Under the pieces are notes generated by a model. That model was not told where the DNA came from. It saw only the letters and a list, made by a program, of their open reading frames with translations, and searched no databases. From positions 1-43,467 of the forward strand of contig RDYF01000024.1 in the NCBI GenBank assembly GCA_004293285.1: a stretch of 43,467 bases of DNA, in the 5' to 3' direction. The stretch is from Verrucomicrobiota bacterium (lineage in GTDB: Bacteria > Verrucomicrobiota > Verrucomicrobiia > Verrucomicrobiales > Akkermansiaceae). Below are positions 25,854 through 35,056 of this stretch, in pieces. Each line of letters begins with the position of its first letter. Position 1 is the stretch's first letter. Made by a program: the position numbers and the translations under genes.

Positions 25854-26569
25854 CAGCGCTTGCGACGAAGGATCATCGCCACAAAACCCAACATGCTCAG
25901 CACACCAAGCGAAGGTTCTGGAATGGCTGTGATGGAATGCGTTTGGAAATCATAAACCGTTCCAGGCTGAGTCGCGCTACCAATCGAACCAACAATCGGA
26001 CCGCCATTACCATCGTAATCGGGATCGACATTTCCGGTAATCGCAGCCGTCATATTTTCGACGTAAAATTGCAGTGGCAAACTATCACCACCACAGCAGG
26101 GGTTCCCCGTGGAGGGCAAAACCCAACTGTCACCAGTAAATAACGCCATTTCATTGGTCGGAGTTTGCGTGCTAAAAACATTGCTGTCGTACACCCAGAG
26201 ATAGAGTCGCTGCGAGCGGAAATCAAATGACGTGCTGGCATTGACGCCATTCGATTGACCGAACTCGTTCATCAAAGCCGTACTCTGAAAAAATTGGGTG
26301 TCGTTGTTGTAAGCCGCTTGATCGAAGACACGCCAATTGCTCGCCCAGTTTTCCACGGACTGAGTTGTCGGATCAAAACCGACCTCGAAAGATCCCAGCT
26401 GAAAAGTGAAGCTGTCATCCACTGGCGTCACGCCGTCACTCTGATAAAGCACAGCTCCTGTGGGGCCACCCCAGAATACGGTGCGGGCTTGGACATGAGA
26501 AATCATGCAAGCCATGGCCAGCAAAGCCATCAAACTTCGAATCGCATGAAAAAGAACTGAATGATACAT
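25853..26569 (-). CDS. Exported protein with PEP-CTERM sorting signal
   Basis: The product has 238 residues. A signal peptide (~8-28, ending VQA) is followed by a domain with FQLGSFEVGFDPTTQSVENW and LYLWVYDSN. The tail is IPEPS, a hydrophobic stretch LGVLSMLGFVAMI, then LRRKR, a complete PEP-CTERM signal. It is a likely exosortase substrate although the exosortase operon is 15 kb away. It starts 23 nt after the giant gene; instead of a Shine-Dalgarno, two C6 runs stand in front of the ATG. Confidence 0.88.
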   Translation of the reverse strand: MYHSVLFHAIRSLMALLAMACMISHVQARTVFWGGPTGAVLYQSDGVTPVDDSFTFQLGSFEVGFDPTTQSVENWASNWRVFDQAAYNNDTQFFQSTALMNEFGQSNGVNASTSFDFRSQRLYLWVYDSNVFSTQTPTNEMALFTGDSWVLPSTGNPCCGGDSLPLQFYVENMTAAITGNVDPDYDGNGGPIVGSIGSATQPGTVYDFQTHSITAIPEPSLGVLSMLGFVAMILRRKR

Positions 26570-26575
26570 CTTGTA

Positions 26576-26591
26576 GGGGGGAGTTGGGGGG
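26576..26591 (-). promoter_or_regulatory. C6-tract pair spaced 10 nt before PEP-CTERM start
   Basis: In the 23-nt gap between the giant gene and the PEP-CTERM gene, the coding strand has two runs of six C (26586-26591 and 26576-26581), exactly 10 nt apart, ending 6 nt before the ATG. No purine-rich ribosome site is present. Confidence 0.5.
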
Positions 26592-26592
26592 A

Positions 26593-29500
26593 TTACGGAG
26601 CGGTGCCTAAAACGGTTCGTGTCGCGCTACTCCAAGGAGCAGGAACAACGTGAGCTGGACGTGCGTTGCGCGCAGTAAACCAGAAGGCTCGACCCGCGCT
26701 CAGGAAAGCATTCGCATTGTGGTTCGTCAAGTTGGTATCGGAGATTCTGGACCATTGCTGCAATGCTCCACTCCGGTTGAGCCAGTAACCAGAGTAGCCA
26801 TCGAGGTCGTTGAGAGCAAAGCCATCGCGCGTCCATTGCAACAATTGATCTGAACTTGGAGCACTTCGCGTGCCAGTAAAGTTGGCAGGTAGATATCCCA
26901 TGCCATTCGGGCTGAGATTCATGGGGTAAGGCAAGCCAAGCATGGGCGATGTCGTGCCAATCGGCTGGACAAACGAACTCTGACGTACCATGCCATGACG
27001 ACGCAGAACTTTGGCACCGGAGCGACTGTGGACGAACAAGCCCTGATGGGCCGCCACAGGATCTGTTCCGCGATCGGTCAAACCCTGACCAATCAGCGAC
27101 CAACGCGGTGAGCCACCCGAAGAATTCGCCCAATAGGTGCGCCAGCCAGCCACTCCATCGGTGTAAAGCACCCGATCGGCCGTTGCTGGATCGGTTGTCG
27201 CATTCATGGAGGAAATTGGCACGGCTTCTCCTACCGTCAGATATTTCACCAACATGATTTGCGCACCAGACAAACTCACCTCCAAGTTCGGCGTGCTGGT
27301 GCTCAGCGAAGAGTAGGGCTCACCTGTCAAAACGTTCGTATCGGTGTCCAACACCAAAGTTTCCATGCCGCCAGTCGCAACATCGAAACGATGTCCACTC
27401 AGCGGACCGCTCAGCACTTCGATGCGATATTTGGCAGGAGCAACTTCCAAGGTGCCTGCACCAGGAGTGAAGTCGGTCGACGGCGCAGAGCCACTCAGAT
27501 TGATGGTCAGCCCACTCATGCTCGTCACAACGCCTGTCCATTGAGGGCAGGGCAAGAACGGCACGGAATACGTTTCGCACTCATTCGCTTCGATCTCCAC
27601 TTGCTGCCATCCTTCGACATAGGTGTAGTCAATGACATCGACGTTTCCATCATCGTCATAGTCCAACTTGATGGCGAATTGATAGAACCCACGCGCGGAA
27701 CCGGGCGGAACCAGATTGTTGACATTGGTAATGCGCACCTGCTCCGAAAGACCACTTGGATCAGGAGTAATCACCAAATTGGCGCCCAAGGTCGTGATGT
27801 CGACTTCCGTCCATGATCCCGCAGGCGTGCTCAACGAATTGGTGTAGCGCAACACGTAGCTCAAGTCTTGTGGACCGCCTGCGACGCGATGGAAAACGAT
27901 GTCGTAATTGCCGCCTGTCGTGGGAACGATGCAATACGCAGCACGAGCACCGTTGTTCGGCGACATGCAGAAGGAGTATTCTAACAGATTGCTGTATAAG
28001 TCGCCGTCAGGATTCCCTGCCGTGCCACCTGCCGTCGGATTCACGATCATCCACGAGTCAAACAAAGTCGCACAGCGATACAGCACAAAGTCATTGCCTG
28101 AGTCATGCTCGCTCGCAGCCAAGGCGACGGGGATCTGGCGATCGACTCGACTGGTGTTTTCGGGATCCTCCGGAGAACCTACTTGATCCGTAGTGCTATC
28201 CCAATCGCGCTGCATCAAGAAGCCCGATGGCTGATCAAGTTCGACCACATAATCACCCGGTGCAAGATTTTCAAAAAGATAGGCTCCATTCGCGGACACA
28301 ATCACGTAAGGCACTGAACCGGGAACATTGGGATTGATCACAGGAGTCATCGTTCCTGCATGGAGCAAGCGATAGGTCACGTTCGGCACAGCCAAATCAC
28401 CGACATCATCATAATTGCGATCCACTTGGGTCGTACCAGAAATGCTACCTCCCAAATAGAAACCATCATTTCCGGCATGCGTGCTTGTTGCAGCAACCGC
28501 CAATACAGTCGTCGGATCCGTCCCTTCGGATCGCAAGTAACCCGTTGGATATTCCGCATCCCCACTGTCGAGCTGCACGCTGGTCGAACCTGCGGGAACA
28601 GCAGCGGTCCAATCACCCTGTGCGTTGGTTGTCACCGTAAACACTCCACCAAAGGAATGGGTGATCAGCACCGACAAATCGGCGACTCCCAATTCACCGA
28701 GATCCCACTGACCATTGGCATTGGCATCGAGATACACTTTGCCGAAGATCGTCGCATCATTCACCGGCGCATAACCGAAATCAGCATCGGTGCGATTCTG
28801 CCCTGCCGACAAGGTCACACTTGCCACATGAGGCGTAAGCACCCCGTCGAAATCATAGGTCGAGAAATGATTCACTGGCAAAGTGCTCGACTGAATCGTC
28901 ACTGCATAAGTTCCCGCCACCAAGTTGCTCAACAAGTAATTGCCACTGCCATCCGTATCGGCAAATGGTTCACCCAAATCGAGCACGCCATTGGTGTTTC
29001 CATCAAGATAGACTCTCACACCGGAAATGCCGGGTTCGCCCAAGTCCTGCAAGCCATTGTTGTTCAGATCGAGCCATACCCGATCGCCCACTGAGGCCAA
29101 CTGGGAAATGTTATTGGTATCCAGGAAATCTCGTCCCGTCACATGCTGAGCGGTTCCCACGGTTACAGGAATTCGATCGTCGTTCGGACCACTCACGTCC
29201 GCCGTGCTGACAAAACCCGCTGGATTGGTCGAAAGAACAACATAGTTGCCTGGAGGAACACTGGAGAAGCTATAGAGACCTGTCGACGTGGTCGTAATGG
29301 GCAACCCAAAGGGCAGTCCGTCAGCAGGATTGCCATCGCCGTTCGGGTCGGTAAACAACACCAAAGTCGCCCCAGCGAGCCCCGAGTCGGAATCAAGCAT
29401 GCTGCCATCCGCGTCGGTATCATGGCGCACTTGACCAGAGATCGAACCAAAATCCTGCGGCAAAACTACCACATCGAGGAAATGGTTTCCTGGATAGCTG

Positions 29501-32500
29501 ATCAACTGGGTGACAGGCACCGCAATGCGATTGTCATTCGCTCCTTGGGTATCTGCCACACTGGCGTATCCCGACAAATCTTGTTGCTGAATCACATAAT
29601 TGCCCAGGGGGAGATTCAAAAATTCATACTGCCCCGAACCGTCCGTAGTCGTCAGATCGACCAGTATCCCATCGCTCGGATCACCATCACCATTCGGGTC
29701 GGTGAAAAGTCTCACGGTCACTCCCGCAAGTCCTACGTCCCCACCAAAGCCGCCAGCGCCCAAGTCCTCGAACACTGTTCCTGAGATCGATGCTGCACTG
29801 GTTTCAATCCCCGCTTGCGAAGATGAGGGAGGAGCGGCGTCACCATTTTCGTCGATCGCATCAAGGACCGCAGCAGTGTTTACGGCAAAGGTCGCAGCGC
29901 CTTTGACGCGCAGTACGACACTGATCGTCACACTGTCGTTTGGTGCCAGCATGCCCGCGCCCGACAAATCATTCCACAACAGTGAGCCCGCGCCGACACC
30001 ATCCGGCGTAATGCTCGCAGAAACAAATTCGTAGAGGCCACTGCTAAATTGGTCCTCCAATGGAACCTCTGCCAGTTGTGTGCTACCCGTGTTGGTGACC
30101 ACAAGATCAAACTCCACCAAATCCCCAATCGCCACGGGACCAGTAAGAGGAGCGGACAAGGTTTTCACCACTTGAACGCCAGGTTGATTGACAACAACAG
30201 TCGCCGAATCGCTCGCTGTCAAACCACCTGCGGCAGAGGCAAGAGCCACATTCGTTGCAGGCTGAGCGCTCGAAGCGCCCGTAAAGGACACCAGAAAATC
30301 ACGCGATGCTCCAATGGCCAGAGAGCCAATGCTGGTCCAACTCACACTGCCCGAACCGATCACATCAGGCGCCGGTGTCGCACCAGCATAATGGATTTGC
30401 GACAAGGGAAACTGATCGCTCAACTGCACGGAATTCAAAACAGAATTGCCGTTGTTGGTGACACGAATCAAAAACTGAGCCGTTTCCCCTACAACAATGC
30501 TGCCATCGGCGGGAGCGAGCAAAATTTTATCCACCGCAATACTCGGAGCGTTCAAGGGAATCACAGCGCTGTCGTTGCCCTGATCCGTTGGATCATTAGG
30601 ATCTGTGTATTGCACAAACAGCACCGCTCCCATCAATGCGTGCAGAGTCCCATTGCCACTGCTGCCCACGGTTGTACTGCTCGCCGGCACACTGCCCACA
30701 AAAATCCCTGTGTTGGGTCCAGTCTCGGTCAATGTGAGGGTCTCTTGGTCGCCCGCGCTTCCTAGCACAGTCACCGTCAGCGTCTCGGACACCAGCGGAT
30801 TGCTGTTCTGATCGATGTCTTTCACTCGCACAAAAACGGTCTCGTTCGGTGCATAAATCAAAGTGTGAGGACCATTCAGTCCGGTAGTGAATTCGGTAAG
30901 ACTGGGCGTTCCAAGATCGAGCGCACTGACGGTGACTGTTTTTTGACGAGTCGACGCAATCGTGTTTTCCCATCCTTCTTTGCCTGTCGCCGTAATCACA
31001 TAATTGCCCGAGGTAAGCCCTACATCCCATTGGTACTCGTAGATCTTCGAGCTCGTTGTTGTAGAAACAACGTGAGAATCGGTCAATACCACCGATAGAT
31101 CACTTAACCCATCCGGACTTTGAATGACCAATGGCAAGGAGGTGATGTCATACGCACCAAAAGGATCTTTCACTTGAGATCGGATGTAGACCGTCTGTCC
31201 TGGCGTCGGTTGACCAACAAGATTGCCGCCGGGATAGGGTGCATCATACACTTCCAAGCTCTCGTTCAAGATGACTGTTGTAGTAGGCAAGTTCACCAAA
31301 GAAGGACTGGTGGAACTATCGTATTGCACATCGAAAGCAACACCTGCTTGTGCATTCGTTACGACCAAGGAAAAGACATCACCTGCGGCGAAACTCACAG
31401 GCGTGGTCAATGTCGGAAACTGGAAGAAAAACGAACCGCTGCCCGTTGACGCACTGGCCGTAACGGCATTGCTTGTCGCGAAGGTAACACCGTTTTTACG
31501 CAGTTGCGCCGAGACCAAGGGCATAAATGGCATCGAGCCCGACTGCACGGTGTAATGCGCCGTCACTTGAGGCGCACCGCTGACCTCAAAGGAATCGGCG
31601 AAGGCGGGGGATTGCGTAAACGTGACAGCTCCACCAGCGGTATTGACGACAGGTTTCACCGATATCGCCAACGCGGCCCAGTCTTGCGCGTCGGTTGCCG
31701 TAAATGTAGAACGAACCAACCCAGCAGCACCTGGTTTGCGACTCGCTGCGCCCGAAACGTAGTTGATATTGCCTGATGACCAGAGCTGCACCTGACCATC
31801 CGTTGTAGTGGTCGTGATTCCTTGACTCGCGCTTCCTTCGTCCAAGGCCGCAGTAGCCAAGACGACTTCACCTGGCTGCGATTGCACATCCACAAAAATG
31901 TTGCGACTGCTGGTGTTGAAATTCGAAGCCACGCCACTGAAAGGCTGGGTCTGATTGACTCCCGTGAAAGTGGTCATGCCGACAAGAACCCGCGAGTCCA
32001 CGTTTGATACATTAATCACCACCTGACCACTATTTGGCATGGTGTAAGAATTGGCCGGATCATTTTTCAGTGTGTAGATGTACGATCGTACCCCTTCACC
32101 AGTGTATTGCGTGCCCGCCAGTTCCATCGCACGCCCGGCGAAAGTGATCGATTGAATGGTAGGCGCAAGTCCCGCGAAGGTTGATGTCGTGCCAACGGAT
32201 ACCGTAGCAACCATCAAACGATTGGTCCCCGTGTTGTTGCCGTAGTTGAAACTCATCGTCACGCCGCTGCTCTGGAAAAATGTCGTATTATTCGCGGAAA
32301 TCGCAGCGAAAACCGGAGCTGCAAGCGTCGATGTCGCCGAAGTGCTCGTGTCAGTCGGCGTTGCTAATGTCGGAGAAATGCGATTCAAACTTCCCGTGGT
32401 ATCGCCGTCCACACCGTCTGAACGCAGGTAGAGTTGTTTCTGTAGGTTCGGCGCAAGAATCGTCGCACTGTCTGGGCAAGAGTCATTGTATACCGCGTCG

Positions 32501-34692
32501 ACATGCATGCCTTGGATCGTATGCCCCACTTGCACATGCAGGATGTTGTCACCGGGATTAAGACCAGCAGAAGTCGAACTGCTCAAGGCAGTGGTGTTGC
32601 GGAAAATCCCTGTATTAACGCCTGTCTCCGTCAACTGAACCACCTCCGCGTCGCCATTGTTTTGGTTCGACACCGTCGCAAGAATGGTTTCCGCAAGTGC
32701 CGGATTGAGATTCGAATCGACATCCGACACTGTAACGTAAATGTTGCTGCCGGCCTCATAATTGATCTCAGCACCTAGATTGTCGGTCAGCAATAGCGCG
32801 CACTGATTGGTTCCTAAGGCAGGTGGAACAACCACCGTGTTTCTCGCTTCCACTCCCGGATAACCCACGGCAGTGACGATGTTGGTTTTCGTGCCAGCAC
32901 TGCTCACCAAAACCCGATACTTGATGACTGTGGTCGCTCTGGACTGCAGCAATGGAACGGAAAGACCGCTCTCGTCCATCGGAAATGGCGTTGCACCACT
33001 ATCGGCGACAGGTGTAGTGTCTCTAGTCGTCGAATTCGCCACGTAATCCATGCCCGAGGGCAACTGGTCGAGCAAAGAAACAGCCGACAAGGAAAACAAC
33101 GATTTGTTATCCAAGGTCACGGTGTATTCCACGGTATCCCCGATGCTCATGCCGAGAGGAACAACATCGGTCACCACCGCCGCAGTCTTATCGATCACTG
33201 GCACAGGCAAATTGGGAGTTGTGTTGCCCAGATCGAGAAACGGTTCGGCCACTCCTGCAGTCGCGGGATCTTGCCCCCAAGCAGCGGTCAACACCGTGCC
33301 ATCCAGCGAAAACACTCGCATGCCCGTTTGATCATTGTCGGGCTCAAAAATCCGTGTCACGGAAAGCGCCGCCACATCGACGTGGGCATCGTACTGCTGG
33401 CCATTCGGCGCAGTCAGTGGACCTGTTCGATCTCCTTGGTAGTCGATGTAAATGCGGGTGTCATCCGCTGCCGTTACCCATACGGGATTGCCATTTTGGC
33501 TGCCATCTCGACTTCCTGCACCCCAGCCCACGACAATTTCTGTCGATAAAAAGTCTTGCGGCACCAAGGAATATCCCCAGTCGTGAATGTTGTTCGCTGT
33601 GGGGCGCGAACCAACCAGACCAACACCCCAGAAAGGTCGATCATCGGCTTGAAAGAAGCGCGCTGCGGAATTCACTGGCATCAAAAATTGATGCGAACTC
33701 TTCGCCGGAATCGAAAGAGAACCCGAGGCAAAACGGGTCGTGAATTGAATGGTCATCGGAGTGTCTTCACGGTTGTAAAGATACACGTAGGTTTCATTGC
33801 CATTGTTTGCCGAGCCAACTGGGGCGTAGTAGTCGCTCGACCACTTGCTAATCGGCGGAATGTTGGCACCACGACTTTCGTAGTTTCCTAACACATCGCC
33901 ATAAAATTGCATGACCTGAACAGGCTTGGTCGATTCAATCGTCGCACCAGCTTTGATGCCCGAGGCAATCAAGTGCGATTCTCCGCGATTCAAATGGACT
34001 ACCGACGAGGCCGCAGGACCATTGCCGTCCGGATCAACTGTCACCGCTGTGCCATGGTTCGCTGCCATGATGTAGAGCGAGCAGTGCTCAAACATCGAAT
34101 CAGTCGCTGGAGCAGGAAAAACAATGTCTTCACCAACGGGCAAAACGTAGGAAGTACCCCAGTCATTGGTGGCACGCACTTCGACGGAGTTGGCCAACAG
34201 CGGACCAGGAGTGGTGAACCACGCAGCGCGGGTCATAACAATGGCATTGGTTGAACCGAGACGGTCGCGACCATCGAACAGAACATTCGATGCATTTCTC
34301 GGCAATGGCACTTGGTTGCGCATGATGATCACAGCTCCTGTGGCAAATGAAGCAGGATCGTTGACGTAACCGGGAGCAACCCCGTTGGCATTGTTTCCGT
34401 CCCCCCAAATGCGGGTCGACGATTGCAGCGGATTGCTCAAATCGGTCTCATAACCGTCTTCCCAATGATCGTAGACGATCTTGGTGCCGTTGATCGGAAC
34501 TGTGATGGCAATCACCGTTTCCGCACGATTGTTGGTATTTGGTGCCAGAATCAAGTAGTCTTGGCGCAGCTGCGCCTCAGGCTGCGGCACAAACCACTCC
34601 TGAACCAAAGGCAGTGCCATAGAAGGCAACATCGCCGTTAGCGAGACCACGGCGGCAACGAGATAAGCTCGAATGGGGGGGGTAGAGTTCAT
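26593..34692 (-). CDS. Giant modular surface protein (DUF11 / SdrD-B-like repeats)
   Basis: The product has 2,699 residues. A signal peptide (~1-26) precedes an N-terminal module with VYDHWEDGYETDL and LPLPRNASNVLFDGRDRLGS-like text. DUF11-type domains begin near residue 497 (IDKTAAV), 1384 (VDKILLAP) and 1507 (VVKTLSAP). About five SdrD B-like/Cna-B domains run from ~1637 to ~2170 (SISGTVFEDLGAGG, SISGQVRHDTDADG, GDRVWLDLNNNGLQDLGE, FGKVYLDANANGQWD, SISGTTQVDRNYDD), with Asp/Asn-rich calcium loops. A C-terminal ~350-residue part ends TVLGTAP with no PEP-CTERM, LPXTG or membrane anchor. It is probably an adhesin or surface-layer-like protein. The start overlaps a 53-residue ORF by TGATG. Confidence 0.9.
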   Translation of the reverse strand: MNSTPPIRAYLVAAVVSLTAMLPSMALPLVQEWFVPQPEAQLRQDYLILAPNTNNRAETVIAITVPINGTKIVYDHWEDGYETDLSNPLQSSTRIWGDGNNANGVAPGYVNDPASFATGAVIIMRNQVPLPRNASNVLFDGRDRLGSTNAIVMTRAAWFTTPGPLLANSVEVRATNDWGTSYVLPVGEDIVFPAPATDSMFEHCSLYIMAANHGTAVTVDPDGNGPAASSVVHLNRGESHLIASGIKAGATIESTKPVQVMQFYGDVLGNYESRGANIPPISKWSSDYYAPVGSANNGNETYVYLYNREDTPMTIQFTTRFASGSLSIPAKSSHQFLMPVNSAARFFQADDRPFWGVGLVGSRPTANNIHDWGYSLVPQDFLSTEIVVGWGAGSRDGSQNGNPVWVTAADDTRIYIDYQGDRTGPLTAPNGQQYDAHVDVAALSVTRIFEPDNDQTGMRVFSLDGTVLTAAWGQDPATAGVAEPFLDLGNTTPNLPVPVIDKTAAVVTDVVPLGMSIGDTVEYTVTLDNKSLFSLSAVSLLDQLPSGMDYVANSTTRDTTPVADSGATPFPMDESGLSVPLLQSRATTVIKYRVLVSSAGTKTNIVTAVGYPGVEARNTVVVPPALGTNQCALLLTDNLGAEINYEAGSNIYVTVSDVDSNLNPALAETILATVSNQNNGDAEVVQLTETGVNTGIFRNTTALSSSTSAGLNPGDNILHVQVGHTIQGMHVDAVYNDSCPDSATILAPNLQKQLYLRSDGVDGDTTGSLNRISPTLATPTDTSTSATSTLAAPVFAAISANNTTFFQSSGVTMSFNYGNNTGTNRLMVATVSVGTTSTFAGLAPTIQSITFAGRAMELAGTQYTGEGVRSYIYTLKNDPANSYTMPNSGQVVINVSNVDSRVLVGMTTFTGVNQTQPFSGVASNFNTSSRNIFVDVQSQPGEVVLATAALDEGSASQGITTTTTDGQVQLWSSGNINYVSGAASRKPGAAGLVRSTFTATDAQDWAALAISVKPVVNTAGGAVTFTQSPAFADSFEVSGAPQVTAHYTVQSGSMPFMPLVSAQLRKNGVTFATSNAVTASASTGSGSFFFQFPTLTTPVSFAAGDVFSLVVTNAQAGVAFDVQYDSSTSPSLVNLPTTTVILNESLEVYDAPYPGGNLVGQPTPGQTVYIRSQVKDPFGAYDITSLPLVIQSPDGLSDLSVVLTDSHVVSTTTSSKIYEYQWDVGLTSGNYVITATGKEGWENTIASTRQKTVTVSALDLGTPSLTEFTTGLNGPHTLIYAPNETVFVRVKDIDQNSNPLVSETLTVTVLGSAGDQETLTLTETGPNTGIFVGSVPASSTTVGSSGNGTLHALMGAVLFVQYTDPNDPTDQGNDSAVIPLNAPSIAVDKILLAPADGSIVVGETAQFLIRVTNNGNSVLNSVQLSDQFPLSQIHYAGATPAPDVIGSGSVSWTSIGSLAIGASRDFLVSFTGASSAQPATNVALASAAGGLTASDSATVVVNQPGVQVVKTLSAPLTGPVAIGDLVEFDLVVTNTGSTQLAEVPLEDQFSSGLYEFVSASITPDGVGAGSLLWNDLSGAGMLAPNDSVTISVVLRVKGAATFAVNTAAVLDAIDENGDAAPPSSSQAGIETSAASISGTVFEDLGAGGFGGDVGLAGVTVRLFTDPNGDGDPSDGILVDLTTTDGSGQYEFLNLPLGNYVIQQQDLSGYASVADTQGANDNRIAVPVTQLISYPGNHFLDVVVLPQDFGSISGQVRHDTDADGSMLDSDSGLAGATLVLFTDPNGDGNPADGLPFGLPITTTSTGLYSFSSVPPGNYVVLSTNPAGFVSTADVSGPNDDRIPVTVGTAQHVTGRDFLDTNNISQLASVGDRVWLDLNNNGLQDLGEPGISGVRVYLDGNTNGVLDLGEPFADTDGSGNYLLSNLVAGTYAVTIQSSTLPVNHFSTYDFDGVLTPHVASVTLSAGQNRTDADFGYAPVNDATIFGKVYLDANANGQWDLGELGVADLSVLITHSFGGVFTVTTNAQGDWTAAVPAGSTSVQLDSGDAEYPTGYLRSEGTDPTTVLAVAATSTHAGNDGFYLGGSISGTTQVDRNYDDVGDLAVPNVTYRLLHAGTMTPVINPNVPGSVPYVIVSANGAYLFENLAPGDYVVELDQPSGFLMQRDWDSTTDQVGSPEDPENTSRVDRQIPVALAASEHDSGNDFVLYRCATLFDSWMIVNPTAGGTAGNPDGDLYSNLLEYSFCMSPNNGARAAYCIVPTTGGNYDIVFHRVAGGPQDLSYVLRYTNSLSTPAGSWTEVDITTLGANLVITPDPSGLSEQVRITNVNNLVPPGSARGFYQFAIKLDYDDDGNVDVIDYTYVEGWQQVEIEANECETYSVPFLPCPQWTGVVTSMSGLTINLSGSAPSTDFTPGAGTLEVAPAKYRIEVLSGPLSGHRFDVATGGMETLVLDTDTNVLTGEPYSSLSTSTPNLEVSLSGAQIMLVKYLTVGEAVPISSMNATTDPATADRVLYTDGVAGWRTYWANSSGGSPRWSLIGQGLTDRGTDPVAAHQGLFVHSRSGAKVLRRHGMVRQSSFVQPIGTTSPMLGLPYPMNLSPNGMGYLPANFTGTRSAPSSDQLLQWTRDGFALNDLDGYSGYWLNRSGALQQWSRISDTNLTNHNANAFLSAGRAFWFTARNARPAHVVPAPWSSATRTVLGTAP

Positions 34693-34853
34693 CAGCCGAT
34701 CGGTGTTTTTCGAATAGAGAGCCCCACCAAGCTACGAATCAGTTCCGGCAAAAAATGCCCCAACGCAGCAACATCGTGAATTGTCGGTCGAATCGACCAG
34801 ATCAACTCATCGTGTGCTTGTTTCGTGCGTTGGTAGCGCGGATCTTCCATCAT
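34692..34853 (-). CDS. Small 53-residue ORF coupled to the giant surface protein gene
   Basis: This ORF starts MMEDPRYQRTKQAHDELIWS and ends LSIRKTPIG. Its TGA overlaps the ATG of the giant gene by one base (TGATG), typical of translational coupling. The peptide is amphipathic, with no signal sequence or known motif. Three C5 runs at 10-nt spacing precede its ATG. It may be a real small protein or a leader ORF controlling the giant gene. Confidence 0.5.
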   Translation of the reverse strand: MMEDPRYQRTKQAHDELIWSIRPTIHDVAALGHFLPELIRSLVGLSIRKTPIG

Positions 34854-34856
34854 AGA

Positions 34857-34881
34857 GGGGGAGCGAGGGGGTGAACGGGGG
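34857..34881 (-). promoter_or_regulatory. Three C5 tracts at 10-nt spacing before the small ORF
   Basis: On the coding strand C5 runs occupy 34877-34881, 34867-34871 and 34857-34861, exactly 10 nt apart, with the last ending three bases before the first ATG. It matches the C6 pair at 26576-26591 in spacing and position. Confidence 0.5.
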
Positions 34882-34918
34882 CAACTGCTTGCGCAATTTT
34901 ATGACCCGTTTTCGCCCG

Positions 34919-35017
34919 AAAAATGCCTGAAAACGAGCCATTCGACAAGGAGAAAGGTCGAAAAGCTCGAAAAACCGGCGAAAATTGCAAAAAAATGCAC
35001 AAAAAATCCAAAAAAAA
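34919..35017. promoter_or_regulatory. Helically phased A-tracts (predicted curved DNA)
   Basis: A-runs of 3-8 bases on the plus strand are centred at about 34921, 34931.5, 34954, 34962.5, 34972, 34982.5, 34992, 35003.5 and 35013.5. Mean spacing is ~10.3 bp if one missing turn near 34942 is allowed. Such phasing is known to bend DNA. It lies 65-165 bp upstream of the small ORF/giant gene, the rest of the 34854-35056 gap holding no gene. Confidence 0.65.
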
Positions 35018-35023
35018 CAGCTT

Positions 35024-35045
35024 AACCCCACCCATCTGAGGGGTC
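35024..35045. repeat. GC-rich hairpin, class II element copy 2
   Basis: AACCCCACCCATCTGAGGGGTC can fold by CCCC/GGGG pairing. It lies just after the stop of the 35057-35590 gene and directly beside the phased A-tracts. On the minus strand it could end that gene's transcript, since T-runs follow, or mark the promoter of the giant operon. Confidence 0.45.
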
Positions 35046-35056
35046 GATGAAGCAAA

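Noticed and set aside
27813..34641. Many plus-strand ORFs opposite the giant gene
   Set aside because: They are shadows of a single 2,699-codon frame with recognisable repeat domains.
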